From Ignavibacteria bacterium (GTDB taxonomy: Bacteria > Bacteroidota > Ignavibacteria > Kapaibacteriales > UBA4661), in NCBI GenBank assembly GCA_947459425.1, contig CANHDJ010000003.1:1-64000 (forward strand): 64,000 nt of DNA. Reading direction: 5' to 3'. Within the stretch, counting starts at the first letter, position 1. Every line of letters begins with the position of its first letter. Shown here piece by piece: positions 29,398-39,700 of the stretch. Position numbers and translations under genes: made by a program. The notes under the pieces are model-generated. The model ran no database searches, was not told where the DNA came from, and was given only the letters and a program-made list of their open reading frames with translations.

Positions 29398-30057
29398 CTA
29401 GCGTTCAAGAGTCTCGCAGAAACAAGCATTGATGCCCTTGCGCACGCCATTGCCTTCTTCATGCAGGTCTTGTTTCGTAAAGCCGATAGTGATATGCGGA
29501 TAGAAATGAAGCGGGTCCCAGAGCGATGCTTCTCCGCCCTTGGCAACATAGCGGTCAAAAATCGCACGGCGAATATTCACAAGGTCTTCCGAGCGCACGA
29601 CGACAAAATACGATTGCTCCGGCTTTCCTTCAAGGCTGACTTGAGCGCGTCCGAGGCATAAGGGCGTAAAACGGGCGTTTTGAATAGCCATGTTCGTCGC
29701 AATTTCGTTGATTTCCTTCATCGTCAATACTTTTCCCAAGACTTGCGAAAATTCCGGTGGCGAAATTACGGTAATATGCGCCTCACCTCTATTTTTGAGC
29801 GTCAGATTTACCTGTTTTTCCAATGCCTTCCACAGCGCTTCGGCGGGTGCAAAAGGAAGATTCATGCTGAGGTAATTGTCAAATGCTCCAGTGCCTTCGT
29901 GTGCCAGAAACGGCGCGGGTGCGTGGATGGCACTGCTGAGTGTGAGCGATATTGCCGAAGGAAAACGTCCTTTTTCAGGCGTTTGTGCTGAGAGAATTAT
30001 CGGCGCAATGAAGCAAAAAAACGCTATACAAGCAATGGGGAATCGTGAAGTGAGCAT
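29398..30057 (-). CDS. secreted 2H-phosphoesterase-like protein
   Basis: Signal peptide MLTSRFPIACIAFFCFIAPIILSAQ; two H-x-T/S-x motifs HITV (AHITVISPPEF) and HITI (YPHITIGFT). Confidence 0.6.
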   Translation of the reverse strand: MLTSRFPIACIAFFCFIAPIILSAQTPEKGRFPSAISLTLSSAIHAPAPFLAHEGTGAFDNYLSMNLPFAPAEALWKALEKQVNLTLKNRGEAHITVISPPEFSQVLGKVLTMKEINEIATNMAIQNARFTPLCLGRAQVSLEGKPEQSYFVVVRSEDLVNIRRAIFDRYVAKGGEASLWDPLHFYPHITIGFTKQDLHEEGNGVRKGINACFCETLER

Positions 30058-30176
30058 AATTATTTGTTCCTTGTTCCTTGAAATATGTTTCTTGAACGGA
30101 GGCGAATATACAGATTTTTTGCGATTTGGGCGCATACCAAGCGCGAGACTGCTCTCTGGAAACATCAGGATTCGCG

Positions 30177-30207
30177 TTGGTTAGTTGCTTGAAAGTGCGT
30201 ACATTTG
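30177..30207 (+). promoter_or_regulatory. candidate Bacteroidota promoter upstream of the DedA gene
   Basis: TTGG (30177-30180), 19 nt, TACATTTG (30200-30207); matches TAnnTTTG. Confidence 0.5.
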
Positions 30208-30260
30208 CAGGATATTTTCATGGCTTTCGCTTCATTTTATCACTATTGACCGACGTTTTC

Positions 30261-30899
30261 ATGGAATCACTGCAATCGCTCATTGATATTTTTCTGCATC
30301 TCGACAAGCATCTTGGCGAAATTATTAGTCAATATGGAACAACGACATACGCAATTCTTTTCACAATCATTTTTGCCGAAACTGGGCTTATCATCGCGCC
30401 CTTTTTGCCGGGCGATTCGCTCCTTTTTGCTGCCGGAGCGCTTGCTGCCGCGACTGGCGTACTCGACCCGCTCACGCTTGTCTTGCTTCTCAGTGTGGCG
30501 GCGATTGCTGGCGACACTGTAAATTATTGGGTTGGCAAAACGTATGGTTTGAAGGTATTGCAAAAATTCCCTTTTATCAAAAAAGAGCACATCGAATACA
30601 CCGAAAAATTTTACGAAAAACACGGCGGAAAAACAATTATCCTCGCACGGTTTTTGCCGATTGTACGGACGTTTGCGCCATTTGTTGCCGGAATCGGAAC
30701 GATGAATTATTCGCGTTTTATCCTTTACAACATCGTCGGCGGCATCGCATGGGTGGCATCGTTTATTTATCTCGGGTATTTTTTTGGTAATCTTCCCGTC
30801 ATCAAACGGAATTTTTCACTGATTATTCTTGGTATTCTCATCGTGTCGGTATTGCCGGGCGTGATAGAGTTTGTGCGACATCGGTTGAAAAAAGCGTAA
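30261..30899 (+). CDS. DedA family membrane protein
   Basis: FAETGLIIAPFLPGDSLLFAAG, ARFLPIVRTFAPFVAGIGTM. Confidence 0.93.
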   Translation: MESLQSLIDIFLHLDKHLGEIISQYGTTTYAILFTIIFAETGLIIAPFLPGDSLLFAAGALAAATGVLDPLTLVLLLSVAAIAGDTVNYWVGKTYGLKVLQKFPFIKKEHIEYTEKFYEKHGGKTIILARFLPIVRTFAPFVAGIGTMNYSRFILYNIVGGIAWVASFIYLGYFFGNLPVIKRNFSLIILGILIVSVLPGVIEFVRHRLKKA

Positions 30900-30962
30900 T
30901 GCCGTATGACGATTTGTGACGTGATTTCCCCTTTCCACTGTTTTTATCTATTTCTACGCACC

Positions 30963-32423
30963 ATGTTCGATTTACCTGTTCTCAACGCATCAGAAACCAG
31001 CTTGGAATCTGGACTGCTGTCCGCAACGCTCCATGATAATGTTCTGCAAAGCAGCACCAAGTCACATTCTTCGCCGAATGCTCGTAAACTCTACGTTGAA
31101 ACCTACGGTTGCCAGATGAACGTCAGCGATTCGGAAATTGTCAAAAGCGTGATGAATCAAAGCGGCTATGCTATGACGGACAAGCCCGACGATGCCGATG
31201 TGATTTTGCTCAATACCTGTGCTATACGAGAGAATGCCGAGCGAAAAATTCACGAGCGGCTCATGCACTTGAAATTTTACAAAAAGCGCCGTCGAAACCT
31301 TGTTGTCGGCGTTCTGGGCTGCATGGCAGAGCGGATGCGGGACGAACTCATGGAAACGAAGCAAATCGTTGATGTCGTCGTCGGACCGGACGAATATCGC
31401 AAACTACCGGAGATTGTTGCCCGCGCCGAAGCAGGTGAAAAGGGCATCGCCGTCAAACTTTCTCGCGTCGAAACCTACGATGATATTGAGCCACTTCGTA
31501 CCGAAGGGGTGAGTGCGTGGACTTCGATTATGCGGGGCTGCGACAAATTTTGTACGTTTTGCGTTGTGCCGTTCACACGTGGACGCGAGCGTTCACGCGG
31601 TTTACCGCTCATTGTTGCTGAAGCGCAGCAGTTGTGGGACGCGGGGTTTAAGGAAATCACTCTTTTGGGGCAAAACGTCAACAGCTACCGTGACGAAGCC
31701 ACCGATACGGACTTCGCCGACTTGCTCAAAGCCACAGCCCGCGCCGTTCCTCAGATGCGGATTCGTTACAGCACTTCGCACCCTTACGATATGAGCGATA
31801 AGTTGATTGCGACGATGGCGGAATACGACAATATTTGCAAGTATATTCATTTGCCCGTTCAGTCCGGCTCTGACCGCGTGTTGGAGGCAATGAACCGCCA
31901 TTACACCGTTGCGCATTACAAAGAGCGCCTTCGTACAATCCGCGATTTTATGCCGCATTGCGCTCTTTCGACGGATATTATTGTTGGCTTTCCAACGGAA
32001 ACTGCGGATGAACACCGCATGACGGCTGATTTGATGGCAGAAGTACGCTTCGATGGGGCGTTTATGTTTCTCTATTCGCCCAGAGAAGGCACCAAAGCGT
32101 GGAAAATGGAAGACGACGTGCCACACGACGAGAAAGTACGCCGTTTGAATGAAATTATCGCCCAGCAACAGGATATTTCCAACGAAATCAATCAACGCTC
32201 ACTCGGCACGACGGAGCGTGTTTTGGTCGAAGGTCCCAGCCGCCGCAACCCCGAAACGGCATGGTTCGGGCGTACCGATACGAATAAAATCGTAGTCTTC
32301 CCGCACGTGACCAATCAGGAAGCAAGTGTTGCTGCGGGCTACGTGATTGGCGACACAATAAACATCCGTATTACCAAGGCTTCGCCCGCCATGCTCACTG
32401 GTGTTGTGGAGACAATTTCTTGA
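30963..32423 (+). CDS. miaB: tRNA-2-methylthio-N6-dimethylallyladenosine synthase MiaB
   Basis: VETYGCQMNVSDSEIV, MRGCDKFCTFCVVPFTRGRERSR (radical SAM CxxxCxxC), C-terminal TRAM domain. Confidence 0.96.
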   Translation: MFDLPVLNASETSLESGLLSATLHDNVLQSSTKSHSSPNARKLYVETYGCQMNVSDSEIVKSVMNQSGYAMTDKPDDADVILLNTCAIRENAERKIHERLMHLKFYKKRRRNLVVGVLGCMAERMRDELMETKQIVDVVVGPDEYRKLPEIVARAEAGEKGIAVKLSRVETYDDIEPLRTEGVSAWTSIMRGCDKFCTFCVVPFTRGRERSRGLPLIVAEAQQLWDAGFKEITLLGQNVNSYRDEATDTDFADLLKATARAVPQMRIRYSTSHPYDMSDKLIATMAEYDNICKYIHLPVQSGSDRVLEAMNRHYTVAHYKERLRTIRDFMPHCALSTDIIVGFPTETADEHRMTADLMAEVRFDGAFMFLYSPREGTKAWKMEDDVPHDEKVRRLNEIIAQQQDISNEINQRSLGTTERVLVEGPSRRNPETAWFGRTDTNKIVVFPHVTNQEASVAAGYVIGDTINIRITKASPAMLTGVVETIS

Positions 32424-32460
32424 TATACTGCAAAACGTAACTGGTCAGTTTTGTTGTCAG

Positions 32461-32565
32461 CAATGTCCACAGATCACACGAATTGACACGAATAAAGAGC
32501 ATTTTTTTGAACGGTAATCCGTTAAAATCTCTTTATTCGTGTCAATCCGTATGGTTCGTGGACAG
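32461..32565. repeat. palindromic intergenic repeat with perfect 18-bp arms
   Basis: ATTGACACGAATAAAGAG (32482-32499) and CTCTTTATTCGTGTCAAT (32529-32546); weaker symmetry extends outward (gtccacagatcacacg / gttcgtggac). Confidence 0.8.
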
Positions 32566-32602
32566 TTTTTCGATACCCCATAGACATTTTGTGCCTAGAA
32601 TC

Positions 32603-33019
32603 TTATCTCGCTCTGTGCTGCCGGACTGTCCACAGTTCAATGCCAATCACTCCAAAAACAATAGCTATTTCCCCCAGAAAATACGCCACACCGAGCATTG
32701 TCAACAACGAAAAATCTATCACCACGAGCGTAAAAGTAAGGCAGCAATAGAGAAAATTCGCCAGTGCAATCACTCGCATAAATGGTTTCCACGCTTGCGG
32801 GTTAAGGGCGAAGCATCCTAGCGAATACGCTGCAAAGCCAAAGGCGGGATACGAAAGTTTAACCGCAATGTCGTGCGGCATACCGAAGATGGTTTCCAAT
32901 GGAGCAATCAGAAACACCAGCAACAGTGCCGAAAGCATTGCCCCCAAGCCGTCTAGCAAAAAGACGTTGCGCGGCTTGGATGTGAGTATTTGTGCGATTT
33001 GTGAGGTGTTTTTTGTCAT
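32603..33019 (-). CDS. small integral membrane protein, unknown function
   Basis: About four hydrophobic helices; start placed at MTKNTSQIAQIL. Confidence 0.6.
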   Translation of the reverse strand: MTKNTSQIAQILTSKPRNVFLLDGLGAMLSALLLVFLIAPLETIFGMPHDIAVKLSYPAFGFAAYSLGCFALNPQAWKPFMRVIALANFLYCCLTFTLVVIDFSLLTMLGVAYFLGEIAIVFGVIGIELWTVRQHRAR

Positions 33020-33026
33020 AGAAATT

Positions 33027-33959
33027 TCACAAGTGCTTGATAACAACATTTCCTTTTTTATGCCCCAAATCCACGTATCTGTGCGCTTCGACAAGCTGCC
33101 CAAATGGATACACCTTGTCAATAACGGGCTTGAGCTTGCCGTCTGCAATCATTCCGTGCAGTGTTTCCAAATGCTCGCGCTTTTCCGACGTTGGGGACAT
33201 AATTGAGGCGAATTTCCCTTCTTGACGCAGAAGTCGCTTCCGTATTGCTGTCTCCAGTTTTCCAACAGCATCGAAAACAATATCAAACTTCTCGGTACAC
33301 TCAGTGAAGTCTTGTTTGGTGTAATCCAAAACATTCTCAGCGCCCAAAGATCCCACCAAATCTACGTTTTTCCCGCTACACACGCCCGTAACATTTGCGC
33401 CGAAAGCACGGGCAATCTGTACCGCAAACGTCCCAACGCTGCCGGAAGCCCCGTAAACAAGTACCTTTGGGGCTTGTTGGATATTTGCTTTCAAGAGTAA
33501 ATCCAATGCCGTCATGCCGCCAATGGGAAGAGTTGCGGCTTCTTCAAACGTGAGATTCTGCGGTTTCGGGGCGATAACGTTTTGTTTGCCCATCTCCGGA
33601 ATGCAGACATAATCAGCGTATGCCCCTTGTTTCAAGCCTGTTGTCGTGCCATAGACGGCATCGCCTTTTTTCCACGATTGCACATCGTTGCCAGCATCTT
33701 CTACAATGCCCGAAAATTCATTACCCAAAATGGGATTGCGCGGCTTTGTTATGCCGAAGAGCAAGCGAATAAAGAGCGTGTAAAAGGCAGATCCGGGGTA
33801 TATTCCTTTGCGAATCCAGAGAGAACCCGCAGAAACGCTGGATGCGTGGACTTTGACAAGGATCTCGTTGGGCTTTGGAACAGGTTTCGGAACGTCGGCA
33901 AGGCGCAGTACATCAGGTGCGCCGTATTCGGTGTAGATAAAGGCTTTCATAGTATTCAT
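33027..33959 (-). CDS. zinc-type/quinone oxidoreductase-like NAD(P)-dependent alcohol dehydrogenase
   Basis: MKAFIYTEYGAPDVLRLADVPKPVP, LGNEFSGIVEDAG, VLVYGASGSVGTFAVQIARAFGA. Confidence 0.93.
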   Translation of the reverse strand: MNTMKAFIYTEYGAPDVLRLADVPKPVPKPNEILVKVHASSVSAGSLWIRKGIYPGSAFYTLFIRLLFGITKPRNPILGNEFSGIVEDAGNDVQSWKKGDAVYGTTTGLKQGAYADYVCIPEMGKQNVIAPKPQNLTFEEAATLPIGGMTALDLLLKANIQQAPKVLVYGASGSVGTFAVQIARAFGANVTGVCSGKNVDLVGSLGAENVLDYTKQDFTECTEKFDIVFDAVGKLETAIRKRLLRQEGKFASIMSPTSEKREHLETLHGMIADGKLKPVIDKVYPFGQLVEAHRYVDLGHKKGNVVIKHL

Positions 33960-34345
33960 TATGCTTGTCCTTTCCAATTCCACGCAGTCCAAATAGTCAG
34001 TACATTGAAAATCAAACCCACGCCGAGCAAGTATCTGTCATACATTGAGGGATAGGTGTGAATGCTGGAAATATTCATCACGAAAAATAATCCTGCAATG
34101 ATAATGTTCGTCCAACGGCTCACGGGCTGGCTGAGAGCAAGAGAAAGGTACACCATAAAAATTTGAATGGACATAAGGACAGCGATAAAAAGCCACTGCA
34201 CTTGCGTAAAATTCTGAGTTTCACCCATACGAGCAACGTCGCCGGTCATCAGGCGCAGTACGTCGCCGAAAAGATTGGTGAGCATCAGCGCAATCCACAG
34301 AGCGGAAAGGTGGATTCTGACAATATCTATCTGGATAGTGTTCAT
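33959..34345 (-). CDS. small membrane protein, unknown function, coupled to the downstream oxidoreductase
   Basis: Four predicted TM helices; stop overlaps the next start (TAATG). Confidence 0.65.
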   Translation of the reverse strand: MNTIQIDIVRIHLSALWIALMLTNLFGDVLRLMTGDVARMGETQNFTQVQWLFIAVLMSIQIFMVYLSLALSQPVSRWTNIIIAGLFFVMNISSIHTYPSMYDRYLLGVGLIFNVLTIWTAWNWKGQA

Positions 34346-34448
34346 GCGGTTTCTCCGTTATTGTTGCAAAATATTTTTGACAAAATTACGGAGGGCGTAT
34401 GCCAAAAAGCGTTCACTTTAGGTAATAAATGCAAGGGCAAGAAAAAAA

Positions 34449-35030
34449 TTACGCTTTTACTTCTTCGGCAATACGTTTGCGAATGCGGCTCAGGGATTGT
34501 GGCGTGATGCCAAGATAGCTTGCAAGCTGGTGTTGCGGGACACGCTGCGCCAAATCAGGGCGGGCGCGAAGGAGATTCAAATAGCGCTGTTCGGGGCTGG
34601 AGGTCTTGAAATCATCCAGTGTGGCTTGGTTTTTTGCAAGAAGGTCTTCAGAAAGCAAGAGGCAGAGCCTTTGGAAGCGGGGAAACTTCTCGAAAATTTC
34701 TGCTTCCATCGAAACCTTTGAGACAATCAGTGTCGAATCTTCCACACAGGCAACGTAATACTTCGAGGGTTCTTTTGTAATGACGCACTGCGGCGAAAGA
34801 GATTCAAACTCGGTGTAAAACGCCGTCGTTTTTTCTTCGCCGTCAATCACGTAATATCTTCTGAGGCAGCCCCGCATCACGAAATATTCCGCTTCGGAGC
34901 GCTCACCTTCCGAAAGAAGAATCGCTCCTTTTTTGAACGAGTGAAAAATATCAAGGTCAATAATCGTGCGTTTTTCCTCGTCCGAAAGCGTCAAGTATTG
35001 GGCGAGAAAAGCGAAAAGTTCGGTAGCCAT
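34449..35030 (-). CDS. Crp/Fnr family transcriptional regulator
   Basis: cNMP-like domain (GAILLSEGERSEAEYFVMRGCLRRYYV), HTH (QHQLASYLGITPQSLSRIRKRI). Confidence 0.9.
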   Translation of the reverse strand: MATELFAFLAQYLTLSDEEKRTIIDLDIFHSFKKGAILLSEGERSEAEYFVMRGCLRRYYVIDGEEKTTAFYTEFESLSPQCVITKEPSKYYVACVEDSTLIVSKVSMEAEIFEKFPRFQRLCLLLSEDLLAKNQATLDDFKTSSPEQRYLNLLRARPDLAQRVPQHQLASYLGITPQSLSRIRKRIAEEVKA

Positions 35031-35359
35031 TGGGTTAAGGGAAAAAGTTTCACAGCGAGCAAAAAACCGTTTCTTACAATTAAATAGTTCAAAAGTTCCC
35101 TAAAAATAACAATAATAATTTCAAAATTGCACCATCATCATACAATTTGTCTAAAAAAAGTGCGTCTAAAATAGTATCTTGCCAATGCACCACACTATGG
35201 CTTGCAGGGGCATCACCCAGCTCCTTTCTTTTACGTCTTTTACGTGTAGCCGTAGAGTCACCATCCTCATTGCGGTATTGACGTTACAACGATGTAATGC
35301 GGCATTTAGCGCTCCCCCTTTTTGCAATACATGGTATGAATTATCATTTACCACGAACG

Positions 35360-36526
35360 ATGAGAATTATGAACAAAGCCCTTACTCCTTCGGCAGAACC
35401 TGGCGTAGCGCCGGGTATATCATCTGGTACAACGCTCAAATTTATGGAGCCATTTGTACGACCACCATTTGTTGGAATCGTATCACTCCCCCAGCATATC
35501 AGCAGTCATTCAAGCACCGTCAGCATACTTCCCGAGGATTTTACCCGCCGCTACGCCGAATACAAAGCGGCAGTCGAAGCTACGCTTCAAACGGCGCTCA
35601 AGCAAGCAGAACCGAAAAATCTTCTTGAGCCTATGAAGCACGTGCTGACGAATGGCGGCAAACGTGTACGCCCGATTTTGACGATGCTGGCTTGTGGTGC
35701 TGTCGGTGGAAACCCATTTTATGCGGCTATGGGTGGTGTCATTATTGAAATTTTGCACAATTTTACGCTTGTCCATGACGATATTATGGATGAAGCCCAG
35801 TTGCGGCGCGGTTTGCCAACCATTCATACGAAATGGAACACCAACATCGCCATTTTAAGCGGCGACGCGATGATGGCATTTGCATATCAACTTCTGCTGA
35901 AACACTATGCCCTTTCACAGCGCTTTGTCGAGTGCGCCGACCTTGTCACCCGCGCCATACTTGAGGTCTGCGAAGGTCAGGTTTCCGATATGGAATTTCA
36001 AGACCGCGTCGATATTTCTATGCCGGAATATATCCAAATGATTGAGAAAAAAACAGCACGAATGCTTGAGCTTTGCGCCGCATTGGGGACAGTCTTGGGA
36101 AATGGCTCGGCGCGAGATTTAGCGGCATTGCGCACATTTGCTTGCTCTGTAGGCATTGCGTTCCAGATTTTAGATGATATTTTAGATGTGACCGCCACCA
36201 GCACGGAATTTGGCAAAACGCTCGGCGGGGATATTATCGAAGGTAAAAAAACATTCCTTATCACTCATGCTCTTGAACACCGTGATGCCATGAACACAAG
36301 CGACAATGAGCTTCTGGACGAATTTCTTTGCAACGGCGGTTTGCCACTGGAGCGTGTTGGCTTGATGACGATGCTTTTTGAGCGCAATGGTACGTTGGAA
36401 GCGGCTCGTCTGGCTGTTGCGGATCATACAGAACACGCCCGCAAAGCTCTAGAACACTTGCCGCAAAGCGAATATCGCACCATGCTTCACCATTTCTCAA
36501 CAATGCTGTTGGAACGGTGTTTCTAA
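35360..36526 (+). CDS. polyprenyl synthetase (all-trans polyprenyl diphosphate synthase)
   Basis: GGKRVRPILTML, LVHDDIMDEAQLRRGLPT (first Asp-rich motif), FQILDDILDVT (second Asp-rich motif). Confidence 0.95.
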   Translation: MRIMNKALTPSAEPGVAPGISSGTTLKFMEPFVRPPFVGIVSLPQHISSHSSTVSILPEDFTRRYAEYKAAVEATLQTALKQAEPKNLLEPMKHVLTNGGKRVRPILTMLACGAVGGNPFYAAMGGVIIEILHNFTLVHDDIMDEAQLRRGLPTIHTKWNTNIAILSGDAMMAFAYQLLLKHYALSQRFVECADLVTRAILEVCEGQVSDMEFQDRVDISMPEYIQMIEKKTARMLELCAALGTVLGNGSARDLAALRTFACSVGIAFQILDDILDVTATSTEFGKTLGGDIIEGKKTFLITHALEHRDAMNTSDNELLDEFLCNGGLPLERVGLMTMLFERNGTLEAARLAVADHTEHARKALEHLPQSEYRTMLHHFSTMLLERCF

Positions 36527-36543
36527 AATCAAATCACACTCAT

Positions 36544-36589
36544 AAAAAAAGCCGCTATAAACGGGAATCGTTTGTAGCGGCTTCTTTTT
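36544..36589 (+). terminator. terminator after polyprenyl synthetase gene
   Basis: aaaaaaaGCCGCTATAAACG-ggaat-CGTTTGTAGCGGCttcttttt. Confidence 0.88.
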
Positions 36590-36734
36590 GGAGATAGTGC
36601 GCCCCTCCGCGCACATTTTCGTAGCATTGTCTTGACCAAATCACGGTTCTTGTTCAGATTCTCGCTTCTTGTCCAAGCCTCAGCACGAATGAATGATGAG
36701 GGGTTCGATAGGGGTTTTTCGTGTCTTCTCTTGC

Positions 36735-39700
36735 TTACAGCACCGCATTCAAGGCGGATTCACTATCCAAAAGAACCGCTCTGCCTTTGCTGCCGTCCAT
36801 AGCGCCGATAATTCCTGCATCTTCAAGCTGGTCAACAATCCGCGCTGCTCTGCCGTAGCCAATTTTCATGCGGCGTTGCAGAAGCGATGTTGAGCATTGT
36901 TGATGCCGCACCACCAGACGCGCTGCCTCTTCAAACAAGTCATCGCGGCTATCATCTGAGCCGGAGGAACCGCCACGCTGAGTTTTTTCACTCACCGAAG
37001 GCAGCATATAGGGCTGCGAGAAGCCTTGTTGGTCGGAAATATGCTCACAAATGCGCTCTACTTCGTCGGTCGAAAGATACGAATTTTGCAGACGCATCGG
37101 CTTTCCAGCACCGCCTGGCGTAAAGAGCATATCGCCATTGCCCAAAAGATGCTCCGCACCGCTTGAATCCAAGATAGTACGGGAATCAATTTTTGAAGCC
37201 ACTTGATACGCCATTCTCGCGGGGAAATTCGCTTTAATCAAGCCCGTCACCACGTCCACCGATGGGCGCTGCGTTGCAACAATCAAGTGAATACCGACTG
37301 CCCGCGCAAGCTGCGCCAATCGGCAAATCGGCTCTTCCACATCCCGCGAAGCCGTCATCATCAAATCTGCAAGTTCGTCCACAATGACAACGATATACGG
37401 CATTTCGTGATGAATGTAATCGGTGGTGTCTTTGTATTTGCCATCGCGTATTTTTTGGTTGTAATCCACGATATTACGCTGTCCGACCTTTTGCAAAACC
37501 TCGTAACGGCGCGTCATTTCAGCAACAACCGATTTGAGCGCGATAACAGCATTTTGCGGGTCGGTAATAATCTTTTCGTCAATGTCTGGGCAAACAGCAA
37601 GGAAATGATTCGCTAAGGCGCGGTACTGCGTCATTTCCACACGTTTCGGGTCAATAATCACAAATTTCAAATTGCGTGGATGCATTTTGTAAAGCAGCGA
37701 TGCGATAATGGAGTTGATACCAACGCTTTTGCCTGAACCCGTTGCTCCGGCAATAAGCAAATGCGGCATTTTTGCAAGGTCAGCCGTGAAAACGTCGCCA
37801 TGAATCGTTTTGCCAAGTGCAAGCGGAAGGCGTAATTGCGAGTCCTCGAACTCCGCCGAATCCACGATACTGCTGAATCGGACTGCTGTTGCGCGAGCAT
37901 TCGGGATTTCCACTGCCACCGTGCCGCGTCCCGGAACAGGAGCAATGATGCGGATTCCACGCGCCTTGAGTGCCAGAGCCATGTCGTCGGATAAATTTTC
38001 AATTTGTGATACCTTCACGCCCGATGCCGGAACAAATTCATACTGCGTAACCACAGGTCCCGGCGTAACTTGCAGGTTCTCAATTTCAATACGAAATGTC
38101 TTGAGTTTTTCCTGCAAAATTCGTGCGTTGTTTTGCAATTCTTCCTCGCTCACATCATCGCTAATTTCTTGCGGAACAAGCAAATCCAGTGTTGGCGGCG
38201 TGTAGTGAATATCTTCGCGCAAAATCTCGTCATTTTGCGGCATGAACATTGGCTTCGGAATGACGCTTTGCGCATTGGTGCGAATCGTGATCGGAATACT
38301 CGGAACGATGGATGGTGTCGCCGCAAGTATGGGTGCGCTTTCCAGAGCTAACTCATCCTCAAAAGAACGTTCATCGGTGATGAAATTTTCCAGCGATTTC
38401 ATGCTCGCCAAAGCAGCAGCGTTATCACCTGTAGCTTGCTTTGAAGCGGCTTGCAGCAAGGTGGCTTCTTCTAATGCCAGTTTCTCGACGGCAAGTTTTT
38501 CCAATGCTGCTTTTTCCATGACCTCTTGCACGATGCGCCCGGCGACTTCGGTTGCGATTTGTGTAGCAATTTCCTCTGCCACTTGTCCGGCGACTAAACC
38601 CGCCAAATGCTCAGTATTGCGGCGATGGACGGTTAATTCTTCTTCGCTAAAAGCAAGACTTGGTGCGGCTTGCGGACTGGTAATGGTTTCGGCGGAAAAA
38701 GATTCCTGCTTGGGAAGCCCGTAGAATGGCGTTTCCGGTGCATTTTCCTTCAGTTCATCGTTTTTTTTTGAGAGGTCGTTTTCTGCTTTTGGTGTTTCGA
38801 CAAACGTGATAGATGCTTGCGCCGGATAGGAAAACCCTTGCGCAAAAACCGTTGTTTGTGGTGTACTGACGCTCATGCTGGGCGTATTGGAAATGCCGAT
38901 ATTCACGCGCTTTTCCATCGGAGCAGGTGCAGTTGGAGCAGAGGCAACCGAAGCAGGCGTAGTGCTGGGTGCAGCAACAATCGGTGATGCAACAACAGGC
39001 GTAGCGGTAGCAGGAGCAGGTGCAACGGAAACATCCTCAATCGGAGCCGCAGCAGCGCTCAAAACACTTGTTTCTTCGGCAAGTGAGGGATGGAAAGCGC
39101 TCTGGACGGTATTTGTTTCAGCGAGAGTATTGCCATCGGCATATTTGCTAATAAGGTCGCGGCGAAGCGAGGAAACATCGGGGCTTTGGGCAGCGCGGCG
39201 CATGATTCGTGCGGGTTCGTCGGCATCGGCAAAAGTGCTTTGTCGGTTGATATTTTGTACACGGGCGCTTAAAACCTCATCGTCAGCAACGGTTGTCTGT
39301 GGAGATTTTCCGGGTTCACTGGCGCTTGGCATATCTACATGATAATCATCGTAATCTTTTGCAGAAAGAATTTCTTCGGTGAATTTTTCAGCCATAGAAG
39401 CCGCATCATTACTTGTATTGTCGGCTTTGTTGGTGAATGCTTGTTCTTCCTGAACGGCATCGGTGATATGGGATTTCGTCGTTGTTTTCAGTTTGGAAAG
39501 CCGCGCCTTTTCTGCTTTGAAGCGGGTAATACTTTTTTCAATATTCAAATCCAGTGCCACAAAAATCGTCGCAACAAGACCTATCGTCAGAACAATAAAC
39601 GCGCCGACCGTACCAATAATTTGCCACAACATTCGTGCGATAAACTGCCCAACTGAGCCGCTCCATTCCGGACGCATCGGCGGCATCCATGGTACAAGCT

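Noticed and set aside
38875-39342. 155-aa plus-strand ORF with Ala/Gly/Ser-rich sequence
   Set aside because: Antisense of the low-complexity FtsK linker; composition explained by the linker.
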